A stretch of DNA of 56,171 bases, taken from the NCBI RefSeq assembly GCF_913063105.1, contig NZ_CAJXYQ010000023.1, positions 1-56,171 on the forward strand, given 5' to 3'. Below, one piece after another: positions 26,930 through 36,273 of the stretch; within the stretch, counting starts at the first letter, position 1, and each line of letters starts with the position of its first letter. The position numbers were made by a program, and so were the translations under genes. This stretch comes from an uncultured Draconibacterium sp. Its GTDB lineage: Bacteria; Bacteroidota; Bacteroidia; Bacteroidales; Prolixibacteraceae. The notes beneath the pieces were generated by a model, which saw only the letters and a program-made list of their open reading frames with translations, was not told the origin of the DNA and searched no databases.

Positions 26930-27006
26930 CCTCAAAATATTTTAAAATAAGCGCTTTAAGCTGAACAGTTAACAAGCAATTATTTTCAAGCTTAAACGCC
27001 GTATTT

Positions 27007-28239
27007 TTATTCACTGATTTTAAATCCCACTTTTTTCAGATCGTTCCAAAACCCCGGATACGATTTTGTAATAACCATTGGGTCGTCAATCTGAAGGGCC
27101 CTGCCGGCCAATGCCATCGGTGCAAAGGCCAGTGCCATACGGTGATCGTGGTAGGTATTTATTATTGGTTTGTCTTCCTTTTGTTCCTGGTCAATCGTTC
27201 CATCCCAGGCCAGTTTTCCATGTTCCGGTTCGGTAATTGCAACGCCGAATTTGGCCAGTTCGTTTTGAAGCGCAGCAATTCGATCAGTTTCTTTAATCTT
27301 TAATGTTTTTAACCCTGAAAAAAGAAATGGAATATTTTTAGCCACACACAAGCAAGCCATCGTTTGAGCTACATCGGGATTTTCAATAAAATCAAGCACC
27401 AGTCTGTCAGGTTGCCTGTTTTTATTTTTACTTAACAAAACACCATCAGCCTGTTGAGTTGAACTAACGCCAAATTGCTCAAACCATTCAGCAATAGCGG
27501 CATCTCCCTGTAAGCTATCCAGCAGTAAATTTTCTACTAACACCTTTCCACTATCAATCATCGCCATAATCTGATACCAGTACGAAGCACCAGACCAATC
27601 GGCCTCGCAGGTAAAGTCGCGTGCCAGGTACTTTTGTTCGGGTACAAAAATCTCATTATCATCCCATCGGTACTGAATACCAAACTTAGCCATTAACTCA
27701 AGGGTAAGCTTAATGTACGAGCGCGAGGTAATATGGCCTTTCAATTTTAATGTGAGTCCGTTTTCAATTGTTGGTGCAATGAGCAAAAGGGCCGATATAT
27801 ACTGACTCGACACACTTCCATCCAGTTCAAGTGTTTTTCCTTTTAAATGCGAACCAAAAATTTTTAAAGGAGGACAACCTTCAGCTCCCAGGTAATCTAT
27901 TTTTGCACCCAACTGGCTTAATGCTTCCACCAAAATAGCAATAGGGCGTTGCTTCATTCTTTCGGAGCCGGTTATTTCCCACTCGCCAACAATTTTTGCC
28001 AGAAAAGCAGTTAGAAAGCGCATAGCAGTACCCGCATGCCCAATATCAAATTTGTTGGAGTTGGAAAAAAGCGCCGCTTCCAGAACCCGGGTATCATCGC
28101 TATCTGATAAATTTTTTATCGGATAAGGACTGTAACTGAGTGCATTTATTATTAAGGCACGATTGCAGATGCTTTTTGATGCCGGTAGTTTAATCTTTCC
28201 GTTTATTTCGTTTATTGCTGCAGCTACCTGATAGATCAT
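27007..28239 (-). CDS. aroA: 3-phosphoshikimate 1-carboxyvinyltransferase (EPSP synthase)
   Basis: The 410-residue shikimate-pathway enzyme joins shikimate 3-phosphate and phosphoenolpyruvate to form EPSP. Recognisable are the N-terminal LPASKSICNRALIINAL, the GHAGTAMRFLTAFLA loop, SSQYISALLL, and the C-terminal KETDRIAALQNELAKFG and DHRMALAFAP. It is slightly shorter than the usual 425-430 residues. It lies 33 bases downstream of aroB, so the two form an aromatic amino acid synthesis pair. Confidence 0.95.
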   Translation of the reverse strand: MIYQVAAAINEINGKIKLPASKSICNRALIINALSYSPYPIKNLSDSDDTRVLEAALFSNSNKFDIGHAGTAMRFLTAFLAKIVGEWEITGSERMKQRPIAILVEALSQLGAKIDYLGAEGCPPLKIFGSHLKGKTLELDGSVSSQYISALLLIAPTIENGLTLKLKGHITSRSYIKLTLELMAKFGIQYRWDDNEIFVPEQKYLARDFTCEADWSGASYWYQIMAMIDSGKVLVENLLLDSLQGDAAIAEWFEQFGVSSTQQADGVLLSKNKNRQPDRLVLDFIENPDVAQTMACLCVAKNIPFLFSGLKTLKIKETDRIAALQNELAKFGVAITEPEHGKLAWDGTIDQEQKEDKPIINTYHDHRMALAFAPMALAGRALQIDDPMVITKSYPGFWNDLKKVGFKISE

Positions 28240-28272
28240 AGTGTAAATGTGTAAAATTTTATGCCTGCTGTT

Positions 28273-29337
28273 TTAAAGTTCTTTATAAAAACGGAGTGTA
28301 TCAAAAATCAGTTCTTTGCTGCAATTTTGATTAATGGCTATCTCTCCAACTCTTGGCAAAAGCGTAAAATTAATTCTTCCCGACTCATTTTTTTTATCAT
28401 GGGTCATTAAGCGATAAATTTCGTCAAAGTCAGCTTCTTCAATTTCAAACTTACCATAAATCTCCATCATCCAGTTTATCAGTTCATTGCAATCCTGCTG
28501 CGGAAAACCACACATTTTTACCGACATAAAGAGTTCTGCAATCATAGCAAAAGCTACTGCATAACCGTGTAAAATTGGCCGGCCTTGTTTCATCGCCATA
28601 CTTTCGAAAGCATGACCAACCGTGTGCCCAAAATTCAGGGCTTTCCGAATGTTGTTTTCGGTAAGATCGTTGGCCACAAAATGCTCTTTCACATTTACCG
28701 AATGACGAATAATCTCCTCAAGGATGTCGTAATCAATCAGCTCGAGGTTAAATTTTTTCAGCTCAGCAAGATGTTCAGGGCTATGAATTAAGCCATGTTT
28801 AATCATCTCGGCATAACCCGAAATAAAATTTTCATGGTCAATGGTTTTCAAAAAGTCGGTATTAATAATAACGGCCACAGGTTCCTTAAACACCCCTATT
28901 TCATTTTTTAATCCGTTAAAATTAAAACCTGTTTTACCACCAACCGATGCGTCAACCTGCGACAATAAAGTTGTCGGTACATTTAAAAAATCAATTCCGC
29001 GTTTAAAGGTACTGGCTGCAAAACCGGCTAAATCAGTAAGCATACCGCCGCCAATATTAATAAGCAAGGATTTTCTGTCGCCTTCATTTTCAGAAAGAAA
29101 CTGCCAAATCGTTTCAACCGATGCAATTTTTTTATTGTGCTCTCCGGCTGGTATCACAACCTTTTTAATGTTGTTACTCGTCAGAAAGTCTTCCATTCCT
29201 GTTATCCAAAGTTTATCAACATTTTCTTCGGTGGCCAAAAAAACCTTCCCTTTTGGGTAGTTATCAATATACGGCTGAAGCGCTTGCTTCAACTTTCGGC
29301 TATAAATAATTTTAGAGTAAATTTTTGAATTTCCCAT
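28273..29337 (-). CDS. aroB: 3-dehydroquinate synthase
   Basis: The 354-residue NAD- and metal-dependent enzyme makes 3-dehydroquinate from DAHP. NIGGGMLTDLAGFAASTFKRGI carries the GGG-D NAD-binding motif, followed by VPTTLLSQVDASVGGKTGFN and the metal ligands in NFGHTVGHAFE. It is the first gene of the aroB-aroA unit. A TAACTTTA element about 30-40 bases upstream resembles the -7 consensus with one mismatch. Confidence 0.95.
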   Translation of the reverse strand: MGNSKIYSKIIYSRKLKQALQPYIDNYPKGKVFLATEENVDKLWITGMEDFLTSNNIKKVVIPAGEHNKKIASVETIWQFLSENEGDRKSLLINIGGGMLTDLAGFAASTFKRGIDFLNVPTTLLSQVDASVGGKTGFNFNGLKNEIGVFKEPVAVIINTDFLKTIDHENFISGYAEMIKHGLIHSPEHLAELKKFNLELIDYDILEEIIRHSVNVKEHFVANDLTENNIRKALNFGHTVGHAFESMAMKQGRPILHGYAVAFAMIAELFMSVKMCGFPQQDCNELINWMMEIYGKFEIEEADFDEIYRLMTHDKKNESGRINFTLLPRVGEIAINQNCSKELIFDTLRFYKEL

Positions 29338-29434
29338 ATGTAGCTGCTAAATTGCGTTAAAGTTACAATAAAATTGGCTTGGCGTTTTTTTAACGCGTTT
29401 CCGCCCATCAGTTTTAGATATTTAATAACGAAAG

Positions 29435-29887
29435 ATGACGATTAAGAATCCGGCAGAAGTTTCAAAAATTAAAAAAATATTTTTCCTCGTAAGCATTGTA
29501 ATTGCCCTGGGCATTTTGGCATTGTTTTTACTCGATAAGGTAATGTTTGCGCTTATCGGGCTTGGCGTTTTTTCGTTATGGTACCTGTTTTTTCATGTTG
29601 CCGACTACCAGTATATTGAATTTTACGATGACGAGGCTAAAATTGTACTGCACTACTACAAGGCCATAAGTTTTGGTGGCAAAGCCTACCACTCCATCGA
29701 ATTCCCTAAAAACAGGTTACGTAAAGTTGTGTTCGAAAATTCTTTTTTCGGGCAGCTCACCGATCTTACAATTATTATAAAAACCAAAAGAGGTGTTGCC
29801 GAATATCCTTCGGTAAGCTTAGCCGGCTTAAAACTCTCCGACCGCAAACGCATTCAAGAATCTTTAAACTCAATTCTAGGTATATAA
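29435..29887 (+). CDS. Hypothetical membrane protein with two N-terminal helices
   Basis: The 150-residue protein is not one I recognise. Two adjacent hydrophobic helices (about 15-35 and 37-54) are followed by a soluble beta-rich part (about 57-130: YIEFYDDEAKIVLHYY, RLRKVVFENSFFGQLTDLTIII) that resembles a PH-like fold, and a terminal helix. Such small bacterial PH-type membrane proteins exist, but the fold call is a guess. It ends 19 bases before dprA and may be cotranscribed with it. Confidence 0.65.
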   Translation: MTIKNPAEVSKIKKIFFLVSIVIALGILALFLLDKVMFALIGLGVFSLWYLFFHVADYQYIEFYDDEAKIVLHYYKAISFGGKAYHSIEFPKNRLRKVVFENSFFGQLTDLTIIIKTKRGVAEYPSVSLAGLKLSDRKRIQESLNSILGI

Positions 29888-29906
29888 ATCAGATCTCCCT
29901 GCACTT

Positions 29907-31010
29907 ATGAATAACGATTTAAAATACAAACTGGCCTTGTCGATGCTTCCGGGTATTGGCGGAATACTTGCGCGCAACCTTGTGGCCTACATCGGAAGCC
30001 CCGAGGGCGTATTTTCCCAGTCGGCAAAAGCCCTTACAAAAGTGCCGGGCATTGGCCAACTGTATGCCAAACAAATAAAAAACAGCAATATTCTGCCCAA
30101 GGCTGAAAAAGAACTGGAGTACATCGAACGAAATGGAATTGGTGTTCATTTTTACACGGACGCCACTTACCCACGTCGACTAAAAAACTGTGTTGACGCC
30201 CCGCTTATTATTTACACCCGGGGAAATATGAACCTCGATACAGAGCGGGTTATTAGTATTGTTGGAACAAGAAATGCCACAGCTTACGGAAAATCGCTGG
30301 TTGAAACGTTGTGCAGCGAGTTTGCCGCGCGAAATTATAAAATAGTAATTGTAAGCGGCCTGGCTTATGGAATTGATATACAAGCACACCGATCGGCACT
30401 AAAGCACAACCTTCCTACCGTTGGGGTAGTTGCCCACGGGCACGATATCCTTTACCCGGCAATACACAAAGATACGGCCAGAAAAATGCTTGAAACCGGT
30501 GGAATAATTACAGATTTCCCAAGCGGTTCAAAAATAGACCCATCGAATTTTTTAAAACGAAACCGCATTATTGCCGGCCTTGCCGATGCAACAATCGTTG
30601 TTGAATCGGCAAAAAAAGGCGGCGCACTGGTCACTGCTGATATTGCTTCCTCGTACAATCGCGATGTGTTTGCCTTTCCGGGGCGTTCTGGCGATCCATA
30701 TTCCAAAGGCTGTAACCAGCTTATTCGGAGAAATGGTGCTACACTAATTGAAGACATCGATGACCTGGAATATTTCATGGGTTGGGAAAAAGGTGATAAG
30801 ACCGACGCTGTTCAGTCAAGTTTATTTGTTGATTTGAACCCCGAAGAACAAAAAGTTGCCGACCTTTTAAAAGAAAAAGGTGAACTTTTTATCGATCAGA
30901 TTTCTGCCGAGCTACAACTGCCTGTAAGCCGGGTTTCTGCCATGATGCTTAACCTGGAGTTTAAAAACGTTTTGACAGCTTTACCGGGCAAAATGTATAA
31001 ATTAAGATAA
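29907..31010 (+). CDS. dprA: DNA-processing protein DprA
   Basis: The 367-residue protein binds incoming single-stranded DNA and loads RecA during natural transformation. It has an N-terminal helix-hairpin-helix-like part (LPGIGGILARNLVAYIGS and KVPGIGQLYAKQI), a Rossmann core with VGTRNATAYGKSL, SGLAYGIDIQAHRSAL and KRNRIIAGLADATIVVESAKKGGAL, and a C-terminal winged-helix region (KGELFIDQISAELQLPVSRVSAMM). Length and order are normal. Confidence 0.95.
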   Translation: MNNDLKYKLALSMLPGIGGILARNLVAYIGSPEGVFSQSAKALTKVPGIGQLYAKQIKNSNILPKAEKELEYIERNGIGVHFYTDATYPRRLKNCVDAPLIIYTRGNMNLDTERVISIVGTRNATAYGKSLVETLCSEFAARNYKIVIVSGLAYGIDIQAHRSALKHNLPTVGVVAHGHDILYPAIHKDTARKMLETGGIITDFPSGSKIDPSNFLKRNRIIAGLADATIVVESAKKGGALVTADIASSYNRDVFAFPGRSGDPYSKGCNQLIRRNGATLIEDIDDLEYFMGWEKGDKTDAVQSSLFVDLNPEEQKVADLLKEKGELFIDQISAELQLPVSRVSAMMLNLEFKNVLTALPGKMYKLR

Positions 31011-31025
31011 GTTGACTTAATTTTC

Positions 31026-31033
31026 TAATTTTG
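31026..31033 (+). promoter_or_regulatory. -7 promoter element of the DEAD-box helicase gene (TAATTTTG)
   Basis: TAATTTTG matches TAnnTTTG. It implies a leader of about 95 bases before the ATG at 31137, long enough for post-transcriptional control. No -33 TTTG is placed correctly. Confidence 0.45.
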
Positions 31034-31136
31034 CACCCAAACAATATTTCCTGAAGCAATTTAACGGGCACGCAGAATCATTAATTCTTTAGTCCATAAA
31101 ATTTTTGAGTAAAGGAAATAAGCAATTCTTTTTAAA

Positions 31137-32459
31137 ATGAAAAAAACTTTTGAGCAATTAAAAGTTGCAAAATCAATACTAAAAGCGCTTGATGATATTG
31201 GGTTTGATACACCAACACCAATTCAGCAAAAAGCTATCCCAATGATTAATTCGGGAGCAAATATTGTTGGCGTTGCGCAAACCGGCACCGGAAAAACGGC
31301 TGCCTATTTATTACCATTACTTACCAAGCTTAAAAAGCCAGAAGGAATAGATCCACGAGTGGTAGTTCTTGTACCAACGCGTGAGCTCTCCATTCAGGTT
31401 GGCGAAGACATTGAAGAGTTAACAAGTTACTCGGAACTGCGTCATGCAGCAGTATTTGGGGGTATTGGCTGGACAAAACATGCGGCTTTACTTGAGCCGG
31501 GTATTGATATTTTGGTAGCCACCCCCGGGCGCATGTGGGATTTATACCAGTGCGGGGCTTTGCGTTTGAAAAAGGTGAAATACCTGGTAATTGATGAAGC
31601 AGACCGCATGCTCGACATGGGCTTTATGCCCCAGCTACGTCAGTTACAGGAAATACTGCCAACACGCAGACAGAACTTACTTTTTTCGGCAACTTTTTCT
31701 GAGAAAATTGAAAAATTAGCAGAAGAATTTCTTGACCACTTCGAGAAACTGGAAGTTGCACCTTCAGCCACACCGGTTAATTTGGTTACCCAAACCTGTT
31801 ACCGGGTACCCAACTACCGCACAAAACTTAACCTGATTAAACACCTGCTTCATGACGAGGAGAAGTTTACCCGCGTTATTATTTTTGTAAAAACAAAAGA
31901 ACACGCCGAAGGAGTTTACAAGGTGGTGCAACGAAAAGCAGAAGGCGAAAAACGTATTTTACACTCGAATAAAGGACAAAATGCGCGTATTAACTCCATT
32001 CAGGCATTTAAAAGTGGCGAGGTACGGATATTAATAACCACCGATGTTTCGGCCCGAGGGATGGATGTAAGCCAGGTTAGCCATGTAATTAACTTTGATT
32101 TGCCCAACGATTACGACGATTACATTCACCGGATTGGCCGTACTGCACGTGCCGGAAATAAAGGCGATGCCATTACCATGATTGACCCCGCTGCCGAATG
32201 GCACTGGAAAAAAATAGAATCTTTAATGCGCGAGCAAATAAAGCTTCAGGAGCTGCCTCAAGAAGTGGAAGTTGTAGAGTCGGAATTTAAAGAAAGCCAG
32301 GATATGCTGCGCGAAATTGACCGCCAGCGAAAGGTTGACGATCCTACCTTTCAAGGAGCTTTTCATCAGAAAAAGAGAAAAGGCTCATCAAAACGTTCGT
32401 TCGAAGACAAATTTTCCCGAACAAAGGCACGCCAGAAAAGAAAGAAGCGACGGAAATAA
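31137..32459 (+). CDS. DEAD-box RNA helicase, RhlE-like
   Basis: The 440-residue ATP-dependent RNA helicase has a Q motif (FDTPTPIQQKAIPMI), Walker A AQTGTGKT at 47-54, PTRELSIQV, ATPGRMWDL, DEADRMLDMGF, SATF, and the C-terminal RecA domain with TDVSARGMDVSQVSHVINFD and HRIGRTARAG. The last 45 residues are strongly basic (KKRKGSSKRSFEDKFSRTKA), typical of RhlE-group RNA-binding tails. Likely roles are ribosome assembly or mRNA turnover. A long leader precedes it. Confidence 0.93.
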   Translation: MKKTFEQLKVAKSILKALDDIGFDTPTPIQQKAIPMINSGANIVGVAQTGTGKTAAYLLPLLTKLKKPEGIDPRVVVLVPTRELSIQVGEDIEELTSYSELRHAAVFGGIGWTKHAALLEPGIDILVATPGRMWDLYQCGALRLKKVKYLVIDEADRMLDMGFMPQLRQLQEILPTRRQNLLFSATFSEKIEKLAEEFLDHFEKLEVAPSATPVNLVTQTCYRVPNYRTKLNLIKHLLHDEEKFTRVIIFVKTKEHAEGVYKVVQRKAEGEKRILHSNKGQNARINSIQAFKSGEVRILITTDVSARGMDVSQVSHVINFDLPNDYDDYIHRIGRTARAGNKGDAITMIDPAAEWHWKKIESLMREQIKLQELPQEVEVVESEFKESQDMLREIDRQRKVDDPTFQGAFHQKKRKGSSKRSFEDKFSRTKARQKRKKRRK

Positions 32460-32478
32460 AATACCATAAAGTTGATAC

Positions 32479-32510
32479 AAAAAAAGGGAAGCATCTGCTT
32501 CCCTTTTTTT
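32479..32510. terminator. Bidirectional terminator between the helicase and exbD genes
   Basis: A perfect 14-bp stem (AAAAAAAGGGAAGC with GCTTCCCTTTTTTT) has an ATCT loop and lies between convergent genes. Confidence 0.88.
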
Positions 32511-32528
32511 GTATATCAATTCTTTGAA

Positions 32529-32999
32529 TTATCGTTCTACTCTTTGACGCGATGAATAGTTAATGTTTAGTGCAGCCGATTTACGCAGTTCCTGCTTTAC
32601 ATCGTTTACAATACCCATTTTTGTATTCTCATCAATTTTTAACGAAGTCACCATAAACGGTTGTTCTGCTTCATCTCTGGCTTCCCGTTCAGCAATAATG
32701 TAATCTTGTACATCACCAACTGTCGAAAATTGGTCGTTCAACTGAATACGCGGGGCCTTACCAAACGTTTTCTGAAACGCCGGTAGTGGCTCACCAATAT
32801 AAATGTAACTCACTAAAGATTTCTTTTCAAGTTTGCTAAGCTCGGTAGCTTCAGGCAAACGCATTTTAACCTTTAGAGTTACTTCACGCATTGTTGTACT
32901 AACCATAAAAAAGAACAGAAGCATGAACACGATATCAGGCAACGATGCCGTTGAAATCGGAGGTAATTCCTTACCATCATTTTTTCTAAACTTGCTCAT
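32529..32999 (-). CDS. ExbD/TolR-family biopolymer transport protein (second copy)
   Basis: The 156-residue protein has an N-terminal basic stretch, then one membrane helix containing the proton-path aspartate (PDIVFMLLFFFMVSTTM), then a periplasmic domain. ExbD and TolR proteins work with an ExbB/TolQ proton channel to energise outer-membrane processes such as TonB-dependent uptake. It is the last gene of a four-gene minus-strand cluster and lies 11 bases after the first exbD. Confidence 0.92.
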   Translation of the reverse strand: MSKFRKNDGKELPPISTASLPDIVFMLLFFFMVSTTMREVTLKVKMRLPEATELSKLEKKSLVSYIYIGEPLPAFQKTFGKAPRIQLNDQFSTVGDVQDYIIAEREARDEAEQPFMVTSLKIDENTKMGIVNDVKQELRKSAALNINYSSRQRVER

Positions 33000-33010
33000 A
33001 ATCTATTCCT

Positions 33011-33580
33011 TTAAATTTTACCTTTTGGTTCAGCTTCCGAAATTCTCGACGGGTAGATTTTTCTGATGGCATCTTGTTGATCATCTTCCAAATCTTCGTA
33101 AGATTTTCCAAACTTCGTTTTAGCCAACTCGTCTCTTAATTCATTAATGGCAGCAACCAGTTCGTTTTGAACAGCGAGATAGGTTCCGTATTGAGTATCT
33201 AAATCGTTTCGCAGCGAGATTACCCCTTTGGTTACCATTACTTCGCCGAAGTAAGGTAATTCTGCAGGTTCTTTCTCGGGCAGGTTTTCGTCGTTGTATG
33301 GGTTTGCCATAAACTCTTTTGCCCTTTCGCGCAGATTCTCAATTTGTTCGTAGTCTCCTTCAACCAACAGGTCGTTGTTCTTATTTACAAGAACTACGAA
33401 AACGTTACGCTCATTAATTTGCGTATCATCATCCTCCAGTTGTTCCGGAGCCCATTGCGGAAGTTTTCTTCGAAGACCGCTGTCAACGTCCATCGTGGTT
33501 GTTACCAGGAAGAAGATCAGCAACATAAATGCAATATCTGCCAAAGATGCTGCCGGTATCTCAGGTATTTTCTTAGCCAT
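33011..33580 (-). CDS. ExbD/TolR-family biopolymer transport protein (first copy)
   Basis: The 189-residue protein has one N-terminal membrane helix with the conserved aspartate (LADIAFMLLIFFLVTTTM), then a long periplasmic part (LPQWAPEQLEDDDTQINERNVFVVLVNKNNDLLVEG). It has an acidic insertion after the helix that the second copy lacks. Two different ExbD copies behind one ExbB are common in Bacteroidota and probably form a hetero-oligomeric complex. Confidence 0.92.
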   Translation of the reverse strand: MAKKIPEIPAASLADIAFMLLIFFLVTTTMDVDSGLRRKLPQWAPEQLEDDDTQINERNVFVVLVNKNNDLLVEGDYEQIENLRERAKEFMANPYNDENLPEKEPAELPYFGEVMVTKGVISLRNDLDTQYGTYLAVQNELVAAINELRDELAKTKFGKSYEDLEDDQQDAIRKIYPSRISEAEPKGKI

Positions 33581-33613
33581 AACTTTTTCCTGTTTTTTTT
33601 ACCACGATTAAAC

Positions 33614-34072
33614 TTATCTAAACAAACGCATTACTGAAGAAGATGCAACGGCCAAAACTGCCAATCCTAAAAGGATATAAACTGCATATAATCCAGTATC
33701 TACCAATTTTGCTACACTCTCATTTAAGGTTCCGTCGGCAATAAATTTATCTACACCAACAAATTGTGGAATTTCAGGTGAAGCCAACATATAGGCCAGT
33801 AAGGCCACAACGCCCATAAATCCGAGAGAAATAATCCCTGCTTTTGCAGCTTTTTTATCGGTGAACATGTGAAACAATCCTGATAGAACTGCAACACCTG
33901 CACCAATAGCTACAAGTATGTAACCCCATACCAAGTTGGAATTAATCCAACTTCCCATCACAGGATCAGTATCTACTTCACTAATGTTTACAAATAACGA
34001 AACAAGAAGAATGGTAGAAACGATGATAAGAGCCCATAGTATAATAGTAACTATTTTTGCTGATTTACCCAT
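33614..34072 (-). CDS. Four-helix membrane protein of the ExbB-ExbD cluster
   Basis: The 152-residue protein has four hydrophobic helices (about 8-28, 47-65, 77-97, 127-148) and short hydrophilic loops. I know it only as a conserved companion between exbB and exbD in Bacteroidota. The loop after the third helix (SPEIPQFVGVDKFIADGTLNES) is periplasmic if the N-terminus is inside. Function is unknown; position suggests a part of the proton-motive complex. Confidence 0.7.
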   Translation of the reverse strand: MGKSAKIVTIILWALIIVSTILLVSLFVNISEVDTDPVMGSWINSNLVWGYILVAIGAGVAVLSGLFHMFTDKKAAKAGIISLGFMGVVALLAYMLASPEIPQFVGVDKFIADGTLNESVAKLVDTGLYAVYILLGLAVLAVASSSVMRLFR

Positions 34073-34085
34073 TTTTCTTTACTCC

Positions 34086-34907
34086 TTATTTTTTCATGTT
34101 ATGTTTTACCAACAAGTCTAACAACGAAATAGAAGCATCTTCCATGTTGTTAATAATGCTGTCGATTTTTGCTACACAGTAGTTGTAGAAAATCTGTAGG
34201 ATAATTGCTACTACAAGACCTGTTACAGTTGTAATAAGTGCTACTTTAATACCACCAGCCACAAGAGAAGGGCTAATGTCACCTGCTACTTCAATAGCAT
34301 CAAAAGCGCCAATCATACCGATTACTGTACCCATGAAACCAAGCATAGGAGCCAACGCGATGAAAAGTGCAATCCAGCTTAATCCTTTTTCCAAAAGACC
34401 GGCTTGAACACCACCATAAGAAATAACTGTTTTTTCTACTACATCAATTCCGTGATCGAAACGGTCAAGTCCCTGGTAAAAAATACTTGCAACAGGACCA
34501 CGAGTGTTACGACATACGTCTTTTGCAGCTTCAACACCACCATTTTCTAAAGCTTCTTCAACTTTAGCCAACAATTTTTTAGTGTTGCTTGTTGCAAGGT
34601 TAAGGTAAAGAACTCTTTCAATAGCAAAAGCAAGACCCAAAATAAGGGCTACTAATACGAATGACATGAAAGCAGGATCACCTTCGATAAATTTTTGTTT
34701 TAATTGGCTGTGAAGCGATTTTCCTTCTTCTGCAGCGGCAGCAGCTTCTTCTTCAGCAATTGCTGCAGGAGTTTCTTCTACGGCTGGTTCTACTTGTTCA
34801 GTAGCAGTTTCTGTTGCAGCTGCTTCTTCTTCCTGAGCAAGCGCTACGTTTGACGCCATAAAAAACAGCATCCCAAATACGGCTATTAACGCGAATAGTC
34901 TTTTCAT
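34086..34907 (-). CDS. MotA/TolQ/ExbB proton channel family protein
   Basis: The 273-residue protein has an N-terminal signal-like helix, an Ala/Glu-rich low-complexity linker (about 25-65), and then the MotA/TolQ/ExbB channel domain with three helices: one at about 78-98, and two in the C-terminal half including LAPMLGFMGTVIGMIGAFDAI. It forms the stator that converts the proton gradient into motion of ExbD/TonB-type partners. It is first in the cluster exbB-membrane protein-exbD-exbD. Confidence 0.92.
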   Translation of the reverse strand: MKRLFALIAVFGMLFFMASNVALAQEEEAAATETATEQVEPAVEETPAAIAEEEAAAAAEEGKSLHSQLKQKFIEGDPAFMSFVLVALILGLAFAIERVLYLNLATSNTKKLLAKVEEALENGGVEAAKDVCRNTRGPVASIFYQGLDRFDHGIDVVEKTVISYGGVQAGLLEKGLSWIALFIALAPMLGFMGTVIGMIGAFDAIEVAGDISPSLVAGGIKVALITTVTGLVVAIILQIFYNYCVAKIDSIINNMEDASISLLDLLVKHNMKK

Positions 34908-35041
34908 AATTGATTTGAATTTTTAATTAATAATCTCTTTGAATTTGTTTTTGTATTGCTTTTAAATATAAATTCCTTTTTCCTACAAAAAACATGCCCT
35001 AAAATGCATATCCTTTAATTCACAAGAACGGCTCATTTTTG

Positions 35042-35128
35042 CGGAGAGAGAGGGATTCGAACCCTCGGTACCCTCTCGGGTACACACGCTTTCCAGGCGT
35101 GCCAGTTCAGCCACTCCTGCACCTCTCC
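35042..35128 (-). tRNA. tRNA-Ser, anticodon GGA
   Basis: The 87-base gene has a long variable arm, as expected for serine. The acceptor 5' strand GGAGAGG pairs with TCTCTCC, and the T arm is GAGGG-TTCGAAT-CCCTC. The anticodon loop reads CTGGAAA, giving GGA, which reads UCC and UCU codons. The CCA end is not encoded. It lies between exbB and the asparaginase gene on the same strand. Confidence 0.95.
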
Positions 35129-35165
35129 AATATTATTTTACGTGGCTCCCCAAAAATGAGGGGTG

Positions 35166-35173
35166 CAAATTAA
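35166..35173 (-). promoter_or_regulatory. Possible -7 element of tRNA-Ser (TTAATTTG)
   Basis: TTAATTTG on the minus strand differs from TAnnTTTG at one position and lies about 38 bases before the tRNA 5' end. A small CCCC/GGGG hairpin follows it. Confidence 0.3.
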
Positions 35174-35199
35174 TAAAAAATTGCGAAAAAAAAACTTTG

Positions 35200-36243
35200 C
35201 TATTCACTAATTTCCCCACGCAAACTTTTATTCAGATACATTTTAATTTCCGCAGGTTTTAAGCCTTGCCCAAGCAAAAACATAAGCTTTGTAATAGCGG
35301 CTTCGGTGGTCATATCTTTGGCCGAAACAACACCTGCATTCAACAACTCTACACTTGTTTGATATTGACCCATAACTACCTTGCCTCCCTGGCATTGGGT
35401 AACATTTAACACCACCACTCCACGCTTAATTGCTTTTTTTATACAGTTTATCAACCATCTCGAGGTAGGCACATTACCCGATCCAAAGGTTTCTAAAACA
35501 ATACCCTTTAAACCCGGAGTGTTTAATACCGAATTAAATACATTTTGATTGATTCCCGGAAATATTTTCAGAATTACAACATTGTCATCAAAGTCGGTAT
35601 TTACTTTTAGTATCCCTTTATTTTCCGGATAATAAATAAATTCGGTACTGTATTTTATATCAATTCCAGCCACTGCCAGCTCCGGATAGTTAACCGAACG
35701 GAAGGCGCTGAACAATTCCGCATCGCGTTTTAATGTACGATTTCCCCGGTATAACTTAAAATCGAAATAAACACATACCTCTGGCACAATACTAATGTTG
35801 TTTTGTTTTGCTGCGGCAATTTCCACGGCTGTTATCAGGTTTTCCTTGCCGTCGGTTCTAATCATTCCTATTGGCAGTTGAGACCCGGTAAGAATGATTG
35901 GTTTGTCGAGATTTTCAAACATATAACTTAAGGCCGATGCTGTATAAGCCATGGTATCAGTTCCGTGTAAAACAACAAAACCATCGTATGCATTGTAATG
36001 GCGTTCGATAGTTTTTGCAATCTTTATCCAGGTTATCGGATTCATGTTTGATGAATCGAGGGCCGGATTAAACGTGATGGTTTTAATAATAAAATCGAAC
36101 TTCTTGAGCTCCGGTACCACTTCCTGAATTTTTTCGAACTTCACCGGAATCAGCGATCCGTTTTTAGGATCCTGAACCATACCAATAGTACCTCCGGTGT
36201 AGATAATTAAAATAGAAGTTTTTTTGCTTGTTTTTTTGATCAT
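35200..36243 (-). CDS. L-asparaginase, type I (cytoplasmic)
   Basis: The 347-residue enzyme hydrolyses asparagine to aspartate and ammonia. The N-terminal threonine motif is YTGGTIGM and the second catalytic motif is VLHGTDTMAYTAS. No signal peptide is visible, so a cytoplasmic type I enzyme is likely. It lies 30 bases downstream of tatD on the same strand, a neighbourhood without clear functional meaning. Confidence 0.92.
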   Translation of the reverse strand: MIKKTSKKTSILIIYTGGTIGMVQDPKNGSLIPVKFEKIQEVVPELKKFDFIIKTITFNPALDSSNMNPITWIKIAKTIERHYNAYDGFVVLHGTDTMAYTASALSYMFENLDKPIILTGSQLPIGMIRTDGKENLITAVEIAAAKQNNISIVPEVCVYFDFKLYRGNRTLKRDAELFSAFRSVNYPELAVAGIDIKYSTEFIYYPENKGILKVNTDFDDNVVILKIFPGINQNVFNSVLNTPGLKGIVLETFGSGNVPTSRWLINCIKKAIKRGVVVLNVTQCQGGKVVMGQYQTSVELLNAGVVSAKDMTTEAAITKLMFLLGQGLKPAEIKMYLNKSLRGEISE

Positions 36244-36273
36244 TACCTTTTTATAAAATCGGCATGCAAGTTA

